From: Cinclus cinclus
Taxonomy: Eukaryota; Chordata; Aves; Passeriformes; Cinclidae
Assembly: GCF_963662255.1 (NCBI RefSeq)
Contig: NC_085071.1
Coordinates: 6,603,833-6,667,832, forward strand
Direction: 5' to 3'
Length of the DNA: 64,000 nucleotides
The notes under the pieces: generated by a model
Database searches by the model: none
Told to the model about the DNA's origin: nothing
The model's input: the letters and a program-made list of their open reading frames with translations, nothing else
Part shown: positions 37,201-48,311 of the stretch, piece after piece
Layout: each line of letters opens with the position of its first letter
How positions within the stretch are numbered: the stretch's first letter is position 1
Translations under genes and position numbers: made by a program

Positions 37201-40200
37201 TTTTTTTTGTAAAACTCTGTGCCTTGGCACTGGGGATTATTTCCCACATCCCAGAGTGCCGGGATGCACCAGAGTGCTCCAGCACCCACGGAGGTGACAC
37301 AGCCTCAGCTGCCAGCCTGGCACCACAGGGACACCCTTCCTGCTGGGGACCAACACATTTCAAGGGCTTTTTTTTGGCCTCCCACCCACCCGGCTGGACC
37401 ATGTGAGTCCTCTCCCCCCAGCCCATCCAGGACCGGCTGCCCCTCCCCGCGGGCACGAACAGACGGGGTCTGTCCCGACCTAAAGTCAATATTGGATTTT
37501 CCGGCTCGGCCGCAGGGACCCGGCAGCGGCCGAGCCTCTCCCCACCACGGCACAGAAGGGGCTTTGAGAGCCCCACGGGTGGAGGAGCCGAGCTGCTGGC
37601 ACCCATTGCCCCCCCTGAACGCTGCCAGGGCAGGCAGGGCTGGTCCTGCCCAGCAAGTCCAGGCACGGCAAAGGAGTCGCTGCAGTTTCGGGCTCGGGGG
37701 TTCGGGTGGTGGCCTTGCGTGGGCTGTCATTGCTGGAGGGTGGGAGGAGCTGGGTCGTGCCTTCAAAGGGCACTGGGGTCCTATCCTGACCCCCCTTCTT
37801 TAAGGGATGCCCAGGTACATCCCTTCACCACCCAGGAAATCTCTGCTCCCACAAAACTGGGGGTGCTCGGAGCCAAAATCAGTCCAAACGGATCCTAGTG
37901 CTGCCCTGGATTGGCTCCACGCCTGCCAGGTGCCAGGGATGTTCACAGGAGGGGGGGGGGCCATGCCTGACCCCCACCCCATGTCCCACACCAGGTTTGA
38001 CTACCAGGAGCTGCTGCACAACTCCACCTTCTGCATCGTGCCCCGGGGCAGGCGCTTGGGCTCCTTCCGCTTCCTCGAGGCTCTGCAGGTACAGGGGTGG
38101 GCAGGGGGATGAGGGACCCCCTCACCGGGTTCCAGGGGCTCTGTCTCAGCCTGCGGGGTCCCTCCACAGGCCGCCTGCATCCCGGTACTGCTGAGTGATG
38201 GCTGGGAGCTGCCCTTCGCCGAGGTCATTGACTGGGGCAGAGCTGCTGTCATGGGCAGCGAGAGGCTCCTGCTGCAGGTACCGGGTCCAGATCCTGCCCC
38301 ACACCGGCACCAGCCCCCCAGATGAGCCTGGCAGTGCTCCTGTGGGCAGATGCAGGAGGGTCAGACCCAGCCTGGAATGAGGGTCCCGTTCCAGCTGCAG
38401 TCCTGGGGCACTGTTCATCTCGGGGGGAAGGTGGGAAGCACCTTCCCAAGCACAAATTCTTGGGAATGCTGGGCCCCGTCCTGCTCCAGGGAGAGGAGAT
38501 GCAGCCCCACGGGGGGAGGGTGGCACCACATGTTTGAGCAGGGGATGTCTCTTGGGACTGGGATGTTTGGAGGGGACAGAGGCAAAGATCCCAGCTGGGG
38601 GGAAGCTGAGGTGAGGACCCCACTGCTCCCCTGGCACAGATCCCCTCCGCCGTGCGCTGCATCCACCCGGAGCGTGTGCTGGCCTTCCAGCAGCAGACCC
38701 AGTTCCTGTGGGATGCCTACTTCTCCTCCGTGGACAAGATCGTGCACACCACGCTGGAGGTGAGCCCCCCACCCCAAACCCCCCTCCCCAGCTGCCAGAC
38801 TCACAGCCGGAGTGCCGGGAGCATCACTCGGGACTCCGGCAGATCATCAAGGACCGGCTGTCTCCGCACCGCTCCCGCTCCCGACTCCTCTGGAACGCGC
38901 TGCCCGGGGGGCTCCTGGTCCTGCCTGACTTCTCCACCCACCTGGGGGATTTTCCCTTCTACTACCTGCAGTACGGTAGGATCCTGCCTGCCCCGGCTGA
39001 GCGCGGCAAACTCGGGGCATGTCACAACACCTCTCCTTTTCGACCCTTTTTATTTTTTTTTTTCAGGCTACAACCCCTCCGAGAAGTTCACGGCTTTCAT
39101 CCGGGTGGTCTCGCAAGCAGGGTCGCTGTCGCAGCCCATGGTCAGGCTCATCCAAGCCGTCTCTGGATCCCAGTACTGCGCCCAGGTGGGAGGAGCTGAG
39201 TCCCGCGTCAGCCGCTGCAGCTCCCAGGGATCCAGCGGGATGATGGGGCTGGGTCCTGCGGGTCGGAGAGGGCTTGGGTGGGTTTAGGGGTGGAGGGGGT
39301 GGCTGATGGTGTCACCTTTGGATGAGCAGAGCTGTGTCCCAAGCCCTTTGGGGTAGAAGCGGGACCACCTGGGAGTTTATCCTGCTCCAAGCCTCCATGA
39401 GATGGTTTTGGGATGGTCTGGGCTGGAGCAGAGACCCCACCAAACCCCTCCTCCTTGCAGATCGTGGTCCTGTGGAGCTGCGAGAAGCCACCACCCCCGA
39501 GCGGGAAATGGCCCCAGAGCTCCGTGCCTCTGACCATCATCCAGGGCAGCAGGAAGGTGAGAGGGGCAGGACACAGGGAGGGGTCTGGGCCACGGGCAGG
39601 GAGCCGGAGCAGCCACCCCACAGCACCAACCGCTCCTTCCTCTCTCCGCAGCTCAGCGAACGCTTCTTCCCCTTCGAGGCCATCCAGACGGACGCAGTGC
39701 TGAGCCTGGACGAGGACACCAGCCTGTCCACCAGCGAGGTGAGCCCGTGCTCCCGGGTCCCTCGGATGCTCAGTGGTCGCCACAGGGCTGTCCCCATGTC
39801 CCCTGTCCCTCCAGGGGCAGCGGCGATCCTCTCCCGCGGGTCCCTGCGGCGGGTGTCACTGCAGTGGGTGACACCGCGCCCATCCCGTGCCAGGTGGATT
39901 TTGCCTTCTTGGTGTGGCGCAGCTTCCCCGAGCGCATCGTGGGCTTCCCCACGCAGAGCCACTTCTGGGACCCCGAGCAGGGGCGCTGGGGCTACACCTC
40001 CAAATGGACCAACGAGCTCTCCATCGTCCTCACCGCCGCCGCCTTCTACCACAGGTACCCGGCCGGGGCGGGGCTGGTGGGGCCGGGAGGGGTTGCTGGG
40101 GTCGGGGGGCTCGGCCACATCCCGCCCCTCACCCCGTTCTCTCCCCCACAGGTACTACCACAGCCTCTTCACCGAGCACCTGCCCGCGGGGCTGCGGGAG

Positions 40201-40581
40201 CTGGTGGACGGGCTGGCCGCCTGCGAGGACATCCTGATGAACGTCCTGGTGGCCGCTGTCACCAAGCTGCCACCCATCAAGGTGACCCAGAGGAAGCAGC
40301 ACAAGGAGGGGGTGGCCCAGCAGGCAGAGTGCAGGGATGGGGCTGCGGGGACCCCCCCGCCCGGGCAGCGGAGCCCCTCAGCCCCGCACTCCGCTCCTGC
40401 CAAGGCGAAGGGCACGGCCGGCAGCCGGCGTTTCTCCCAGCGGCAGGACTGCCTCAACCAGTTGGCCGACTGGTTTGGCTACATGCCCCTGGTGTCCTCC
40501 CAGCTGCGCCTCGACCCCGTCCTCTTCAAGGACCAGGTCTCCGTCCTGCGCAAGAAATATCCGAGCTTGGAGAAGCCGTGA
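34251..40581 (+). CDS. EXTL1: Exostosin-like 1 glycosyltransferase
   Basis: Ten coding exons: 34251-35185, 37995-38088, 38170-38277, 38640-38759, 38843-38975, 39067-39185, 39461-39556, 39652-39738, 39894-40054 and 40152-40581 (stop TGA). The joined protein is about 760 aa. It is a type II Golgi enzyme: the transmembrane anchor is at residues ~8-25 ([16 protein letters not shown]), followed by a GT47 exostosin domain and then a GT64 domain with the D-x-D type site LDEDTSL (Asp555, Asp557). EXT-family enzymes elongate heparan sulfate; mammalian EXTL1 is reported to have GlcNAc-transferase activity. The GT47 half retains [10 protein letters not shown] (Arg331-Arg332) and [14 protein letters not shown], which resemble EXT1 more than human EXTL1 (about 676 aa). 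The last exon carries a Pro/Ala insert of ~35 aa after [12 protein letters not shown]. Exon 38843-38975 has a weak polypyrimidine tract, and its acceptor was chosen by homology. Identification as EXTL1 rests on synteny. Confidence 0.93.
36240..37030. other. CpG-rich island inside EXTL1 intron 1
   Basis: Intron 1 (35186-37994, 2.8 kb) contains a CpG-dense stretch with GC boxes, unlike the rest of the intron. It could be an alternative promoter or a retained CpG island; no open reading frame with homology was seen. Confidence 0.4.
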
Positions 40582-40694
40582 GGCTGCCGGGGTCGGGGCA
40601 GGCTCCGGGAGTCCCGTTCCGGGTGCCCGGAGCCCGCCGGGGGCAGGAGGTCGCTGCTGACGGGGTTTTACTCGTTATTGGGTTTTACCAGTGC

Positions 40695-40700
40695 AATAAA
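40695..40700 (+). terminator. EXTL1 poly(A) signal
   Basis: AATAAA 114 bp after the EXTL1 stop codon, followed by a G/T-rich stretch. Confidence 0.8.
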
Positions 40701-40719
40701 GGAGGGTGGAGAAGCAGGA

Positions 40720-41148
40720 TCTGGATGGTGGCTGTGGGATCTTGGGGAAGCACTGGGAGCACTGGGACCACCAGCTTTTGGGTGCTCCAACACTTCTGCA
40801 CTTTGGGAATAACCCGGGCGGCCCCCTCAGCCCTGCGGGGAGGGAGAGTCCTTCACCTTCCCGAGGGCAAACAGAGGAGCGATAAGAGGTGTGTGTGACC
40901 TCCCTGCCTCCCTCCAGCTTCGGCCCCTGCAGTCCCTGGGCAGCCCAGCACCCCATTGCTCCCCGGAGAAGGGAAAAGGGGTGTTTCAGCTTCCTTTCCT
41001 CCCAGCCGAATAGAAATAGGGAATATTAAGTGGCTGGCCTCCAACAGCCACTCTCAGTCTGCCACAGCGCTATGTCTGCCCTTGGCTCCTACAGATACCA
41101 GAGATAACACCCAGACCCAACATCCCCCACACATCCCCGTGCGCTCTG
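40720..41148. other. Spacer between convergent EXTL1 and SLC30A2
   Basis: About 430 bp between the two poly(A) signals; nothing else was recognised. Confidence 0.6.
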
Positions 41149-41154
41149 CTTTAT
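41149..41154 (-). terminator. SLC30A2 poly(A) signal
   Basis: TTTATT on plus reads AATAAA on minus, 42 bp beyond the SLC30A2 stop codon. Confidence 0.8.
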
Positions 41155-41195
41155 TTTCCACATATGAAAAGTCCCCCGGGATGCGCGGGCAGGCG

Positions 41196-43590
41196 TCAGT
41201 CGCGGGGGGGTTGGCATTCCCGGCAGTCCCGCATCTCCTCGGAGTAGCTCTCCACCTGGATGGTGGTGGTGTGGAAGTGGAAGGCGCCCTGCAGCCGGGA
41301 GCTGGCCTCCTCCAGCACCTCCTGCGCGCTGGCAGCCGTGTCTGCCAGGAGAAAATTCAGGGAAATTCGGGGAATGTCGGAGTGCGGGGAAACCACCGCC
41401 CTCCCCTCCCAGCTTTGTGACGCCCTGTCCCTTCCCCCGGTGTGACACTCACTGATGGCGATGTGTCCCCGTCCCTCCCCCCGGTGTGACACTCACTGAT
41501 GGCGATGTGTCCCCGTCCCTCCCCCCGGTGTGACACTCACTGATGGCGATGTGTCCCCGTCCCTCCCCCCGGTGTGACACTCACTGATGGCGATGTGCAC
41601 CGAGAGCAGTGGCTGTGCCGCTGTCAGTGCCCAGATGTGCAGGCTGTGCACTGCCTCCACGCCCCTCACCGCCAGCAGCGTCTCCCGCACCGCGTTGAAA
41701 TCCATCCCTTTGGGGGTCCCTGCGGGGGCAGAGCCACGGGAGCTGCAGGGACGGGGACTGGGCACTCGTGGGTCACCCCACTGCCCAGCGCCCCCCTCCC
41801 GGGGTGTCCCTACCCTCCATGAGGACGAGGAGGACGTCACGGAGGATGGTCAGCGTTGTCCCCAGCACCAGCGCGGAGAAGAGGAAGGTGCAGATGGGAT
41901 CCACGTACTTGTACTCGGGCTGGAGAGGGTGGGACAGGGTGAGGCCTCTCTGGCACCATCACCTCACCCCAAATCCCCATGGGGACTCTGTTCACCCTGT
42001 GCCTGTCCACGGCTGTCTGGAGCCGCTGTCCCCGTGTCCCCAGCACCCCGTTTGCCCCCAGCACCCCATTTGTCCCCTGTACTACGCAGACCTTGAAGAA
42101 GATGATGTAGGAGGCGATGAGGACCCCGACGCTCTGCAGCAGGTCCCCCACGACGTGGACGAAGGCGGCACGGACGCTGGCATTGGGCTGCTCGCCGGCT
42201 GCCCCGTGGCTGTGCCCGTGACCCGTCTGGTGCAGAGCCACCCCCATCCTGCGGGCAGGGCACAGGTGACACCCCAGGACCCACCAGGCTCCGGGAGGGG
42301 ACAGCCCGGCAGGGCAGGGGCCGTGTGGCCCGTACGTACACGATGTTGACGGCCACGGCGCAGGCGGAGGTGATGAGCATGACCCCGCCCTCGATGTCGT
42401 AGTCACCTGAGAGCAGGCGCTGGGCCCCCAGGTAGACCAGGACCCCCGTCACCACCCAGATGGAGAGCACAGAGAGCAAGGCACCCAGGATTTCTGCGGA
42501 GAGACCGCCCCCTCCCCACATTGCTGCGTGCCACCCCCAGCACCATGCCCGGCTCCCCGGCAGTGTTGGGGCACACTGGGGGCACCCAGCACTCATCCCC
42601 AGGGATGCTCCTTGCACAGGGCTGCCTTGTTCATGGTGCCAGGACTTGGCCAGGGCTCCCCAGGGCACCCCAAAGCCCCTGGTCCACACGGGGAGGGCAG
42701 CCCGGGGTGCTCTGATGGCATCCCCAGGGTGGTGCCAGCCCGTTACCTGCCCGGTGCCATCCGAAATTCATGGTTTTGGTGGGGGGGCGTGAAGACACCC
42801 AGAGCGCAAAGAGGCTGATCATGATGCTGGCAAAGTCTGTCAGGAGGTGTGCAGCGTCTGTCAGGATGGCCAGGCTGTGTGCCAGGTACCCGCCTGTGGA
42901 CACAGGACATCGGGGGGACATCGGGGTGACATCGGGGGGACATCGGGGTGACATCGGGGGGACATCGGGGTGACATCGGGGGGACATGGCAGCTGTCCTC
43001 CCCCAAGCTGGGCACAGATCAGCTCACCCCGCTCCACAGTGAGGTCCCACTGGGTGTTTTGACCCACAGAAAGCCAGCAGGGATTTCTGGCCGCACCCCC
43101 AGCAGGGAATCAGGACAAAAGGGGCTCTGGGCAGGCACTCGGGGTGACCACACGGGGACCACCCTGCGCCCAGCACTCACCCACGGCTTCCCCCACCATG
43201 AAGAAGAGGCAGATGCCAGCGGCCAGGTAGAGCTTCCTGCGTGCCCGCTGCTGCTGGCCGGGGTGGCCATCGGCCCCCCGAGTGTGGCAGTGCTGGCCAC
43301 GCCGTGTGCCCAACTCCAGGGCGGGCGCCTGTCCCTGCTCCGCCTTGTGCCCGTCCTTTAGCGCAGCCCCCACATAGGACCTGCCGGGCAAAGTGCTGGT
43401 TGGGGCTGGGAGGGGGATTTGGGGGGGCAGGTGGGACCCTGAACCCTCCCCTCCAGCCCGTTCCCCGGCCAGACCCCACTCGGGAGCCGCAGAGCAAAGA
43501 GGGGACTCCACATCCCCATCCCCCCCGGGCACCCCCGTACCCGCCTGTGCCCTCGCTCAGGAGGTGCCGTTTCTCGTCGCTGGGGGCCAT
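41196..43590 (-). CDS. SLC30A2: Zinc transporter ZnT2
   Basis: Eight coding exons on minus: 43590-43541, 43380-43181, 42893-42747, 42493-42340, 42248-42092, 41919-41814, 41719-41585 and 41341-41196 (stop TGA). They give 364 aa (human 372). The protein is a cation diffusion facilitator exchanging Zn2+ for H+ into vesicles. Six membrane spans are expected. The transport-site HxxxD pairs are present as HLLTD (span 2) and HVVGD (span 5). The His-rich cytosolic loop reads [10 protein letters not shown]. The C-terminal domain has [16 protein letters not shown] and [11 protein letters not shown], and ends in a Cys-containing tail. The start ATG is at the end of a (GGA)8 tract (43591-43614 on plus), so the 5' UTR is purine-rich. 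Tandem repeats abut the exon 7 donor and the exon 3 acceptor. It is convergent with EXTL1. Confidence 0.95.
41432..41597. repeat. 44-bp tandem repeat duplicating the SLC30A2 exon 7 donor
   Basis: TGATGGCGATGTG occurs at 41453, 41497, 41541 and 41585, exactly 44 bp apart, with near-identical sequence between. The copy at 41585 is the genuine exon 7 end; the other three lie in intron 7, each carrying the same ATCA/GTGAGTG donor on minus. Confidence 0.95.
42906..42990. repeat. 11-bp tandem repeat at SLC30A2 exon 3 acceptor
   Basis: Units ACATCGGGGGG and ACATCGGGGTG alternate (a 22-bp dimer), giving about seven 11-bp copies. On minus they form the C-rich sequence directly before the exon 3 acceptor at 42895-42894. 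Confidence 0.9.
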
Positions 43591-43693
43591 CCTCCTCCTC
43601 CTCCTCCTCCTCCGGGTCGGAGCGGGTGACCCCGGCGTGTGGCCGGCTCTGGTGGCAGCCGGTGGCCTCGGCCCGTGTGAAGAGCCGGGATTC

Positions 43694-43852
43694 GTGTGCA
43701 AATCCCAGCTGGAGGAGGGACGGCCAAGCCGGCTGCAAAGAGCCCGCGGAGCCTGCCCCAGGCTGGGCCCCCTCGGCCGCCACCCGGGGGACTGCTGGGG
43801 AAGGGGGGGATTGCTCTGAGACCCTCCCCGAGCATCCCCAAAACCTGCACAC
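43694..43852. promoter_or_regulatory. Candidate metal-response elements upstream of SLC30A2
   Basis: TGCACAC, matching the MRE core TGCRCNC, occurs on minus at 43700-43694 and on plus at 43846-43852, about 100-260 bp upstream of the start codon. MTF-1 control of ZnT genes is known in mammals. These are short words, so this is suggestive only. Confidence 0.35.
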
Positions 43853-44600
43853 CCGGGCTGGATGCAGCCCCCGAGGCACAGAGGGATGGAACATCCCCAG
43901 GTCCCTTCCGAAGGCACACGGGGACCCCCCTTCCCCGCTTTGGGGAGACCTCTGAACCCCCCGGTTTAGAACCAGCCATGTGATGGATAAGCCTGGACAC
44001 CCCTCCTCCTTTGCCCCCCGGCCTGGGTGAGCAGCATTAATTACCATGGGGCTAATTGCACTTATGGCTCAGCTCTGAGGGCTGCCTCAATTTCCCCTGG
44101 ACCCCCACCGAACAGGACTTATATTTTTGCAGGTAAAAAGCATTTATGGGGTACTTTTGCATTTAGGATGAATATTTGCATTTATGGCATATTTTTTTCA
44201 TCCAATGCGTACTTTTGAGCTCAGTCAGCAGCAAACTCGATGCCAAGACCATCCCCATGTCGGGGGCTGGCCCAGCCTGGAGCATCCTCAGAACCTCTTC
44301 CCACATCTCCAGCCCAGGGTAAACTCTGGACCGGGCATCCCATCCCCAGGAGATAAATCCTGCCGGGTGCCGACCTGTTACATCCCGGGCAGGCGGCCAG
44401 GAGCGGCTGCCAGCACTGCCAGAGGTGCTAATGAGGCTGGAAATGAAGAGCTGCACCGGAGGTGTCCCTCTGCCACGCCGGGTGCTGGCAGGGACCCGGG
44501 TGATGGCACCAGCCTGGCAAACCCATCCCCGGTGCTCACCGCGGGGCTGGCGAGCCGAGAGAGAGAGAGAGAGAGGCGAGGAAAAAAATAACCACTCGAA
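43853..44600. other. SLC30A2-TRIM63 spacer
   Basis: No gene was recognised. A (GA)n microsatellite lies at about 44561-44577, close to the TRIM63 3' end; TTTATA at 44612-44617 (TATAAA on minus) is a weak candidate poly(A) variant for TRIM63. Confidence 0.5.
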
Positions 44601-44841
44601 GCACCAGTTTTCTTTATAAAATACACAAATTTCAAATCCGTGACAATTATATACAAAACAAGGGAATTATAAAACGTGCGGAATTGTCCTATTTGCACCC
44701 GTATAGAAAAGTGTCCTGTGCTGGAGCAGGCACCGGCTCTCCAGGCTGCCGGTCCCTGCCCTGTGTCCCCCCCATCCCAAATCCGTCGCCGGACATCCCG
44801 TGCCCGGGGGCGTTTCTCCGGCGCCGGCAATGTTGCTGTGG

Positions 44842-47800
44842 CTACAGGGAGGCTGTTGAGGGAGAAAATTGGGTGCTCAAGGATAACCCAAACCCCCCTA
44901 AAGCTCCCCCATGGGTGCTGGAGGGTCCTGGGGAGTTGGGTTCAGCCGTGTTCTGCCCCTTACCCATCACTGTCCTCTCGGGCGCTGAGTTCTCTTCTAC
45001 CTCTTCTTCCTCCCCATCAAAGTATTCCTCATCTTCATCTGCTGCAAACAAGGGGCCAGAGGTCACCAGGAGCCACCAGGAAAAGCAGTGGGTGTCACCA
45101 GCTGGCTGGGGGTTGGTAAAGGGGTGTTGGGGGCTGAATTACCGGGGTCGAAGTCCAAGGCGTGGATGGCCTCGGTGAGGTGGTCCAGGCTCACAGAGAA
45201 GGCGTCCATGCTCTCATAGCCCTGCTCGATCTTGTCCAGGCGACCACCCTTAGAGGCCTCCACGATCCTGGGCAGGGAGAGCATGGATGTGTGTGTCCCT
45301 GTCCCCTGGCTGAGCTGGGGACCATGGGGCACCAGGGCGGGGAGTCAGGACATCCCCCACATCCCCCAAACCCTTCCCGTGGGGCTTGGATCGTGGAGAT
45401 TTCCTCAGTCTAAGCACTTACGTTTTTATGAGCTGCTTGGCATTCTGTGGAGAGAGAGAAGGGAAGGAGGAAGAAGAGAAGAGGGAGGAGAAGGAGGTGA
45501 GCGAAGCCACAGCAGCCACCAGGTCATCCCCAACAGCAGGAGGGGGCAGGTTTGGGGGTCTCACCATGAGGAAGGCAGCTCCCCCGGTCTCCTCGGCTGC
45601 CTGGATCGCTGTCTCCACCAGCCGGCTCGACCTCTCCAGCTGCTCCTTGTACTGGCAGATGAGGCTCTGGATGAAGGAGGTCTTGTCCGCCTGCTCCTGG
45701 GAGATGCGCTGCAGCAGCTCCGCCTTCTTCTCCTCCAGCAGCGCCGCCAGGGCATCAAAGCGAGCACAGAGCTCCCGCTTGGCCGCCTCGCTGTTCTCCT
45801 GCGGGGACAAGGGACAAGGGATGTCACCTCTGCATCCCTCCAGCACCTGCTGCATCCCAAGGCTTCCCTGCTCCATGGGCTCCATTCCACTCCCGGCCAT
45901 GCCCGGCTCAGGTTTCACGCCCGGGTTTTTGGGGGGCTCCTTTTCCCCCTTTCCTCACCTCGGTGCTCTGGCAGGAGTCCTCCAGCTGGGAGATGATGGT
46001 CTGGATCCGATCATTCCCCGCCACGAGCATGGAGATGCAGTTGTTCAGCTCAGTCTGGTGAGGCACAGAGAGAGAAGAAGTTTGAAATCCTGGGGAGACA
46101 GAAACTTCTCCCATCCCAACACTGGGCATTGCTGTCCCCAGCTCTGCTCCCCCACATCCCTCAGCAGCCACGGCTCCTCTAAATATAGTCTGTCTCCTGG
46201 GCGAAGTCACCCGGGGGCTATTAATAGCCCGTGAGCCAGTCCCGGTGTTATTTGTCACTGTCCCAGCTCAGCACAGTGTCCCCCACAGCTCCCCCGGGTC
46301 CCCCCCACGGCACCTTCTGTCCCTGGAAGACAGTTTGCAGAGGGGCCACCTCGCAGTCCTTGTGGGCCCCGAACACTTTGCACATGGAGCAGGTGGGGAC
46401 CTCGCAGGTGACGCAGTAGATGTTGATCCTCTCGTCCTCGTGCTCCTTGCACATGGGGTGCTCGCCCTTTTTCAGAGGCCTGCTGGAGAGGGTGGCGCGG
46501 CCACGGTGACATCCCCACATCAGGGTGATGTCCCCGCTGCAGGGACACCTCCACCGTGGTGACGCCCCCACTGTCACCCCAAAATCAGGTTCCCAGGAAA
46601 GAGGCTGGATCCTGGCAATAATCCAGAGCTGCTCCTTTGGGAGCCACCAACCTCTGTGCCTCTGTAAACCCCAGTACGTCCCAGTTTAAGCCATCGTGGC
46701 ACTGGGCATGGCAGTGGGTGGCACTGGGGACAGGGGGTGGGCTGCGATCCAGAGGTGCTGCACCAGTGCCTAATTTTAGCCTTGTGCTGCCTGGATTTAT
46801 TGTCACCCATCGTGTGACCGGGGTGGGGACACCCAGAAAACCCCGGGGGGGTCCCAGACAGGGGCTGCAGCTCAATCATCCCATCCACAGCAAGGAGGGA
46901 CACGGGTACAAGCCAAGGCTGTGAAACAGGGACAGGCCCGGGCCCCCCAGCCCCCCCGGCCACCTGCCACGTGCCATCGTCCCCGTCCCCATGGCTCTCA
47001 CACAATATTTACAGCGGTCCAGGAAACTTGGCCGGGCCCACAGCTCTGCCTCAAGAGCCTGTGATGCTTCTGTCCCACCCACCCCCCCCCCCCCCAGCTT
47101 CATGCTTGTACCCATTGGGGCCCCCCCAAACTGTCCCTCTGCCCCTTATCAGCCTCAGTGGCTGTTGTCACGAGCAGAGCCTGGATTCGTCCCCCACACC
47201 TCTTATCTCCCACCGAAAGTTCCAGCAAGAGCACTGGGGGGGCAGCAGGACGTGCCCAACTGTTACCACCCCCCCAGAGAGCTGCCATCACCCTGGGCAC
47301 GCCAGAGGCACAAACTGCTCTGGACAGAGGGGAGAGTTGGGCTGGGGGTGAAAGTTTTGGGTCCGGGGAGGAATTTTTGAGTCGTGGGAGGAAGATTTTT
47401 GTCGAGGGAGGAAGATTGGAGTGAGGAAAAAGATTTGAACTGGGGATCACTTGTGGGAAATGGGTTTTCCCACCATTCCTTAAAAAAATATTTTTTTAAA
47501 AAACGCCTCTCAGTTGCCCCATCTCTGGGTCAGAAAAGGGCAAAACCCGACAATCACTGAGCAGAAAAACCCCCAGGTGCAATCCCTCGGGGTCTCGATG
47601 CCGGTGTTGGAGCATGGGAAGGGCTGTCCTCGCATCCCCATGTCCCCATATCCCCGTGTCCCCCCCATCCACGGCCGCCCGTGCTCACCTGGAGCACTCC
47701 TGCTTGTAGATGTCGATGATGTTCTCCACGAGCAGGTTCCTCTGCAGCCCGTAGACACCGTGGCGGTCCAGCAGCACCTCGTGGCGGCACGAGGGGCACC

Positions 47801-48125
47801 GGAACCGGCCCCCCGAAATCAAACTGCCCCGGCTCTGCCAGTACGGGTTGGCTGCCTGGGAGGGGAAGATGAACATCGGGGGGGGGGGGGGGAGGGTCCA
47901 TCAGTATCTCCACAACATCCCAGTTCCCCCCAGTCTGGCGTGGGGACGGAGAAGAACTCGCCTCACCTGGAAGACGTCGTTGGCGCACTTGCGGCACAGG
48001 TTGTGCTGGCAGGGCAGGATCACCACGGGCTTGCTGAACATCTCCAGGCAGATGGGGCAGATGAGCTGCTTCTCCAGGCTCTCCATGGGGCTGCCATCCT
48101 GCAGGATACCGGCTTGGAAATCCAT
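44842..48125 (-). CDS. TRIM63: Muscle RING-finger protein 1 E3 ubiquitin ligase (MuRF1)
   Basis: Nine coding exons on minus: 48125-47967, 47855-47689, 46479-46314, 46054-45959, 45798-45565, 45444-45422, 45267-45143, 45041-44964 and 44852-44842 (stop TAG). They give 352 aa (human 353). MuRF1 is a sarcomeric E3 ligase that marks thick-filament proteins for proteasomal degradation in muscle atrophy. The RING is C23-P-I-C26, C39, H41, C44, C47, C73 and C76. The B-box is [16 protein letters not shown]...CSMCK. A coiled coil follows ([20 protein letters not shown] and exon 45798-45565), then a COS-box region and the acidic tail [17 protein letters not shown]. Exon 45444-45422 is a 23-nt microexon. 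The last exon contributes only 11 coding nucleotides, ending MASL. It is divergent from PDIK1L. Confidence 0.97.
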
Positions 48126-48149
48126 GGGCTCGTCAGTGCTCTCCTCTCA

Positions 48150-48193
48150 GCGCTCTCCGCTGCTTTCTCCCCTCGCCCCCGCTATTTATAAAT
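48150..48193 (-). promoter_or_regulatory. TRIM63 TATA box / MEF2-like element
   Basis: CTATTTATAAAT at 48182-48193 on plus reads ATTTATAAATAG on minus, a TATA box that also resembles an MEF2 site (CTAWWWWTAR). It sits ~60 bp upstream of the start codon, predicting a start near 48155. This fits a muscle-restricted promoter. Confidence 0.7.
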
Positions 48194-48285
48194 CGCTGCC
48201 CATCACGCGGATCGCGCTCCCGACGCGGTGTCGGGTGTCCGGGGACAGCACCTGTCACACGGCGCTGAGACATCGGCAGGGGCCG

Positions 48286-48311
48286 GTAAACAAGATGGGC
48301 ACAGGCTGTCC
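48286..48311 (-). promoter_or_regulatory. FOXO site next to an imperfect GRE, TRIM63 promoter
   Basis: GTAAACAA at 48286-48293 (TTGTTTAC on minus) matches the FOXO consensus. Four bases away, GGCACAGGCTGTCC at 48298-48311 is an imperfect two-half-site glucocorticoid response element with a 3-bp spacer. In mammals, neighbouring GRE and FOXO sites in the proximal MuRF1 promoter drive synergy of glucocorticoids and FOXO1. Confidence 0.6.
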
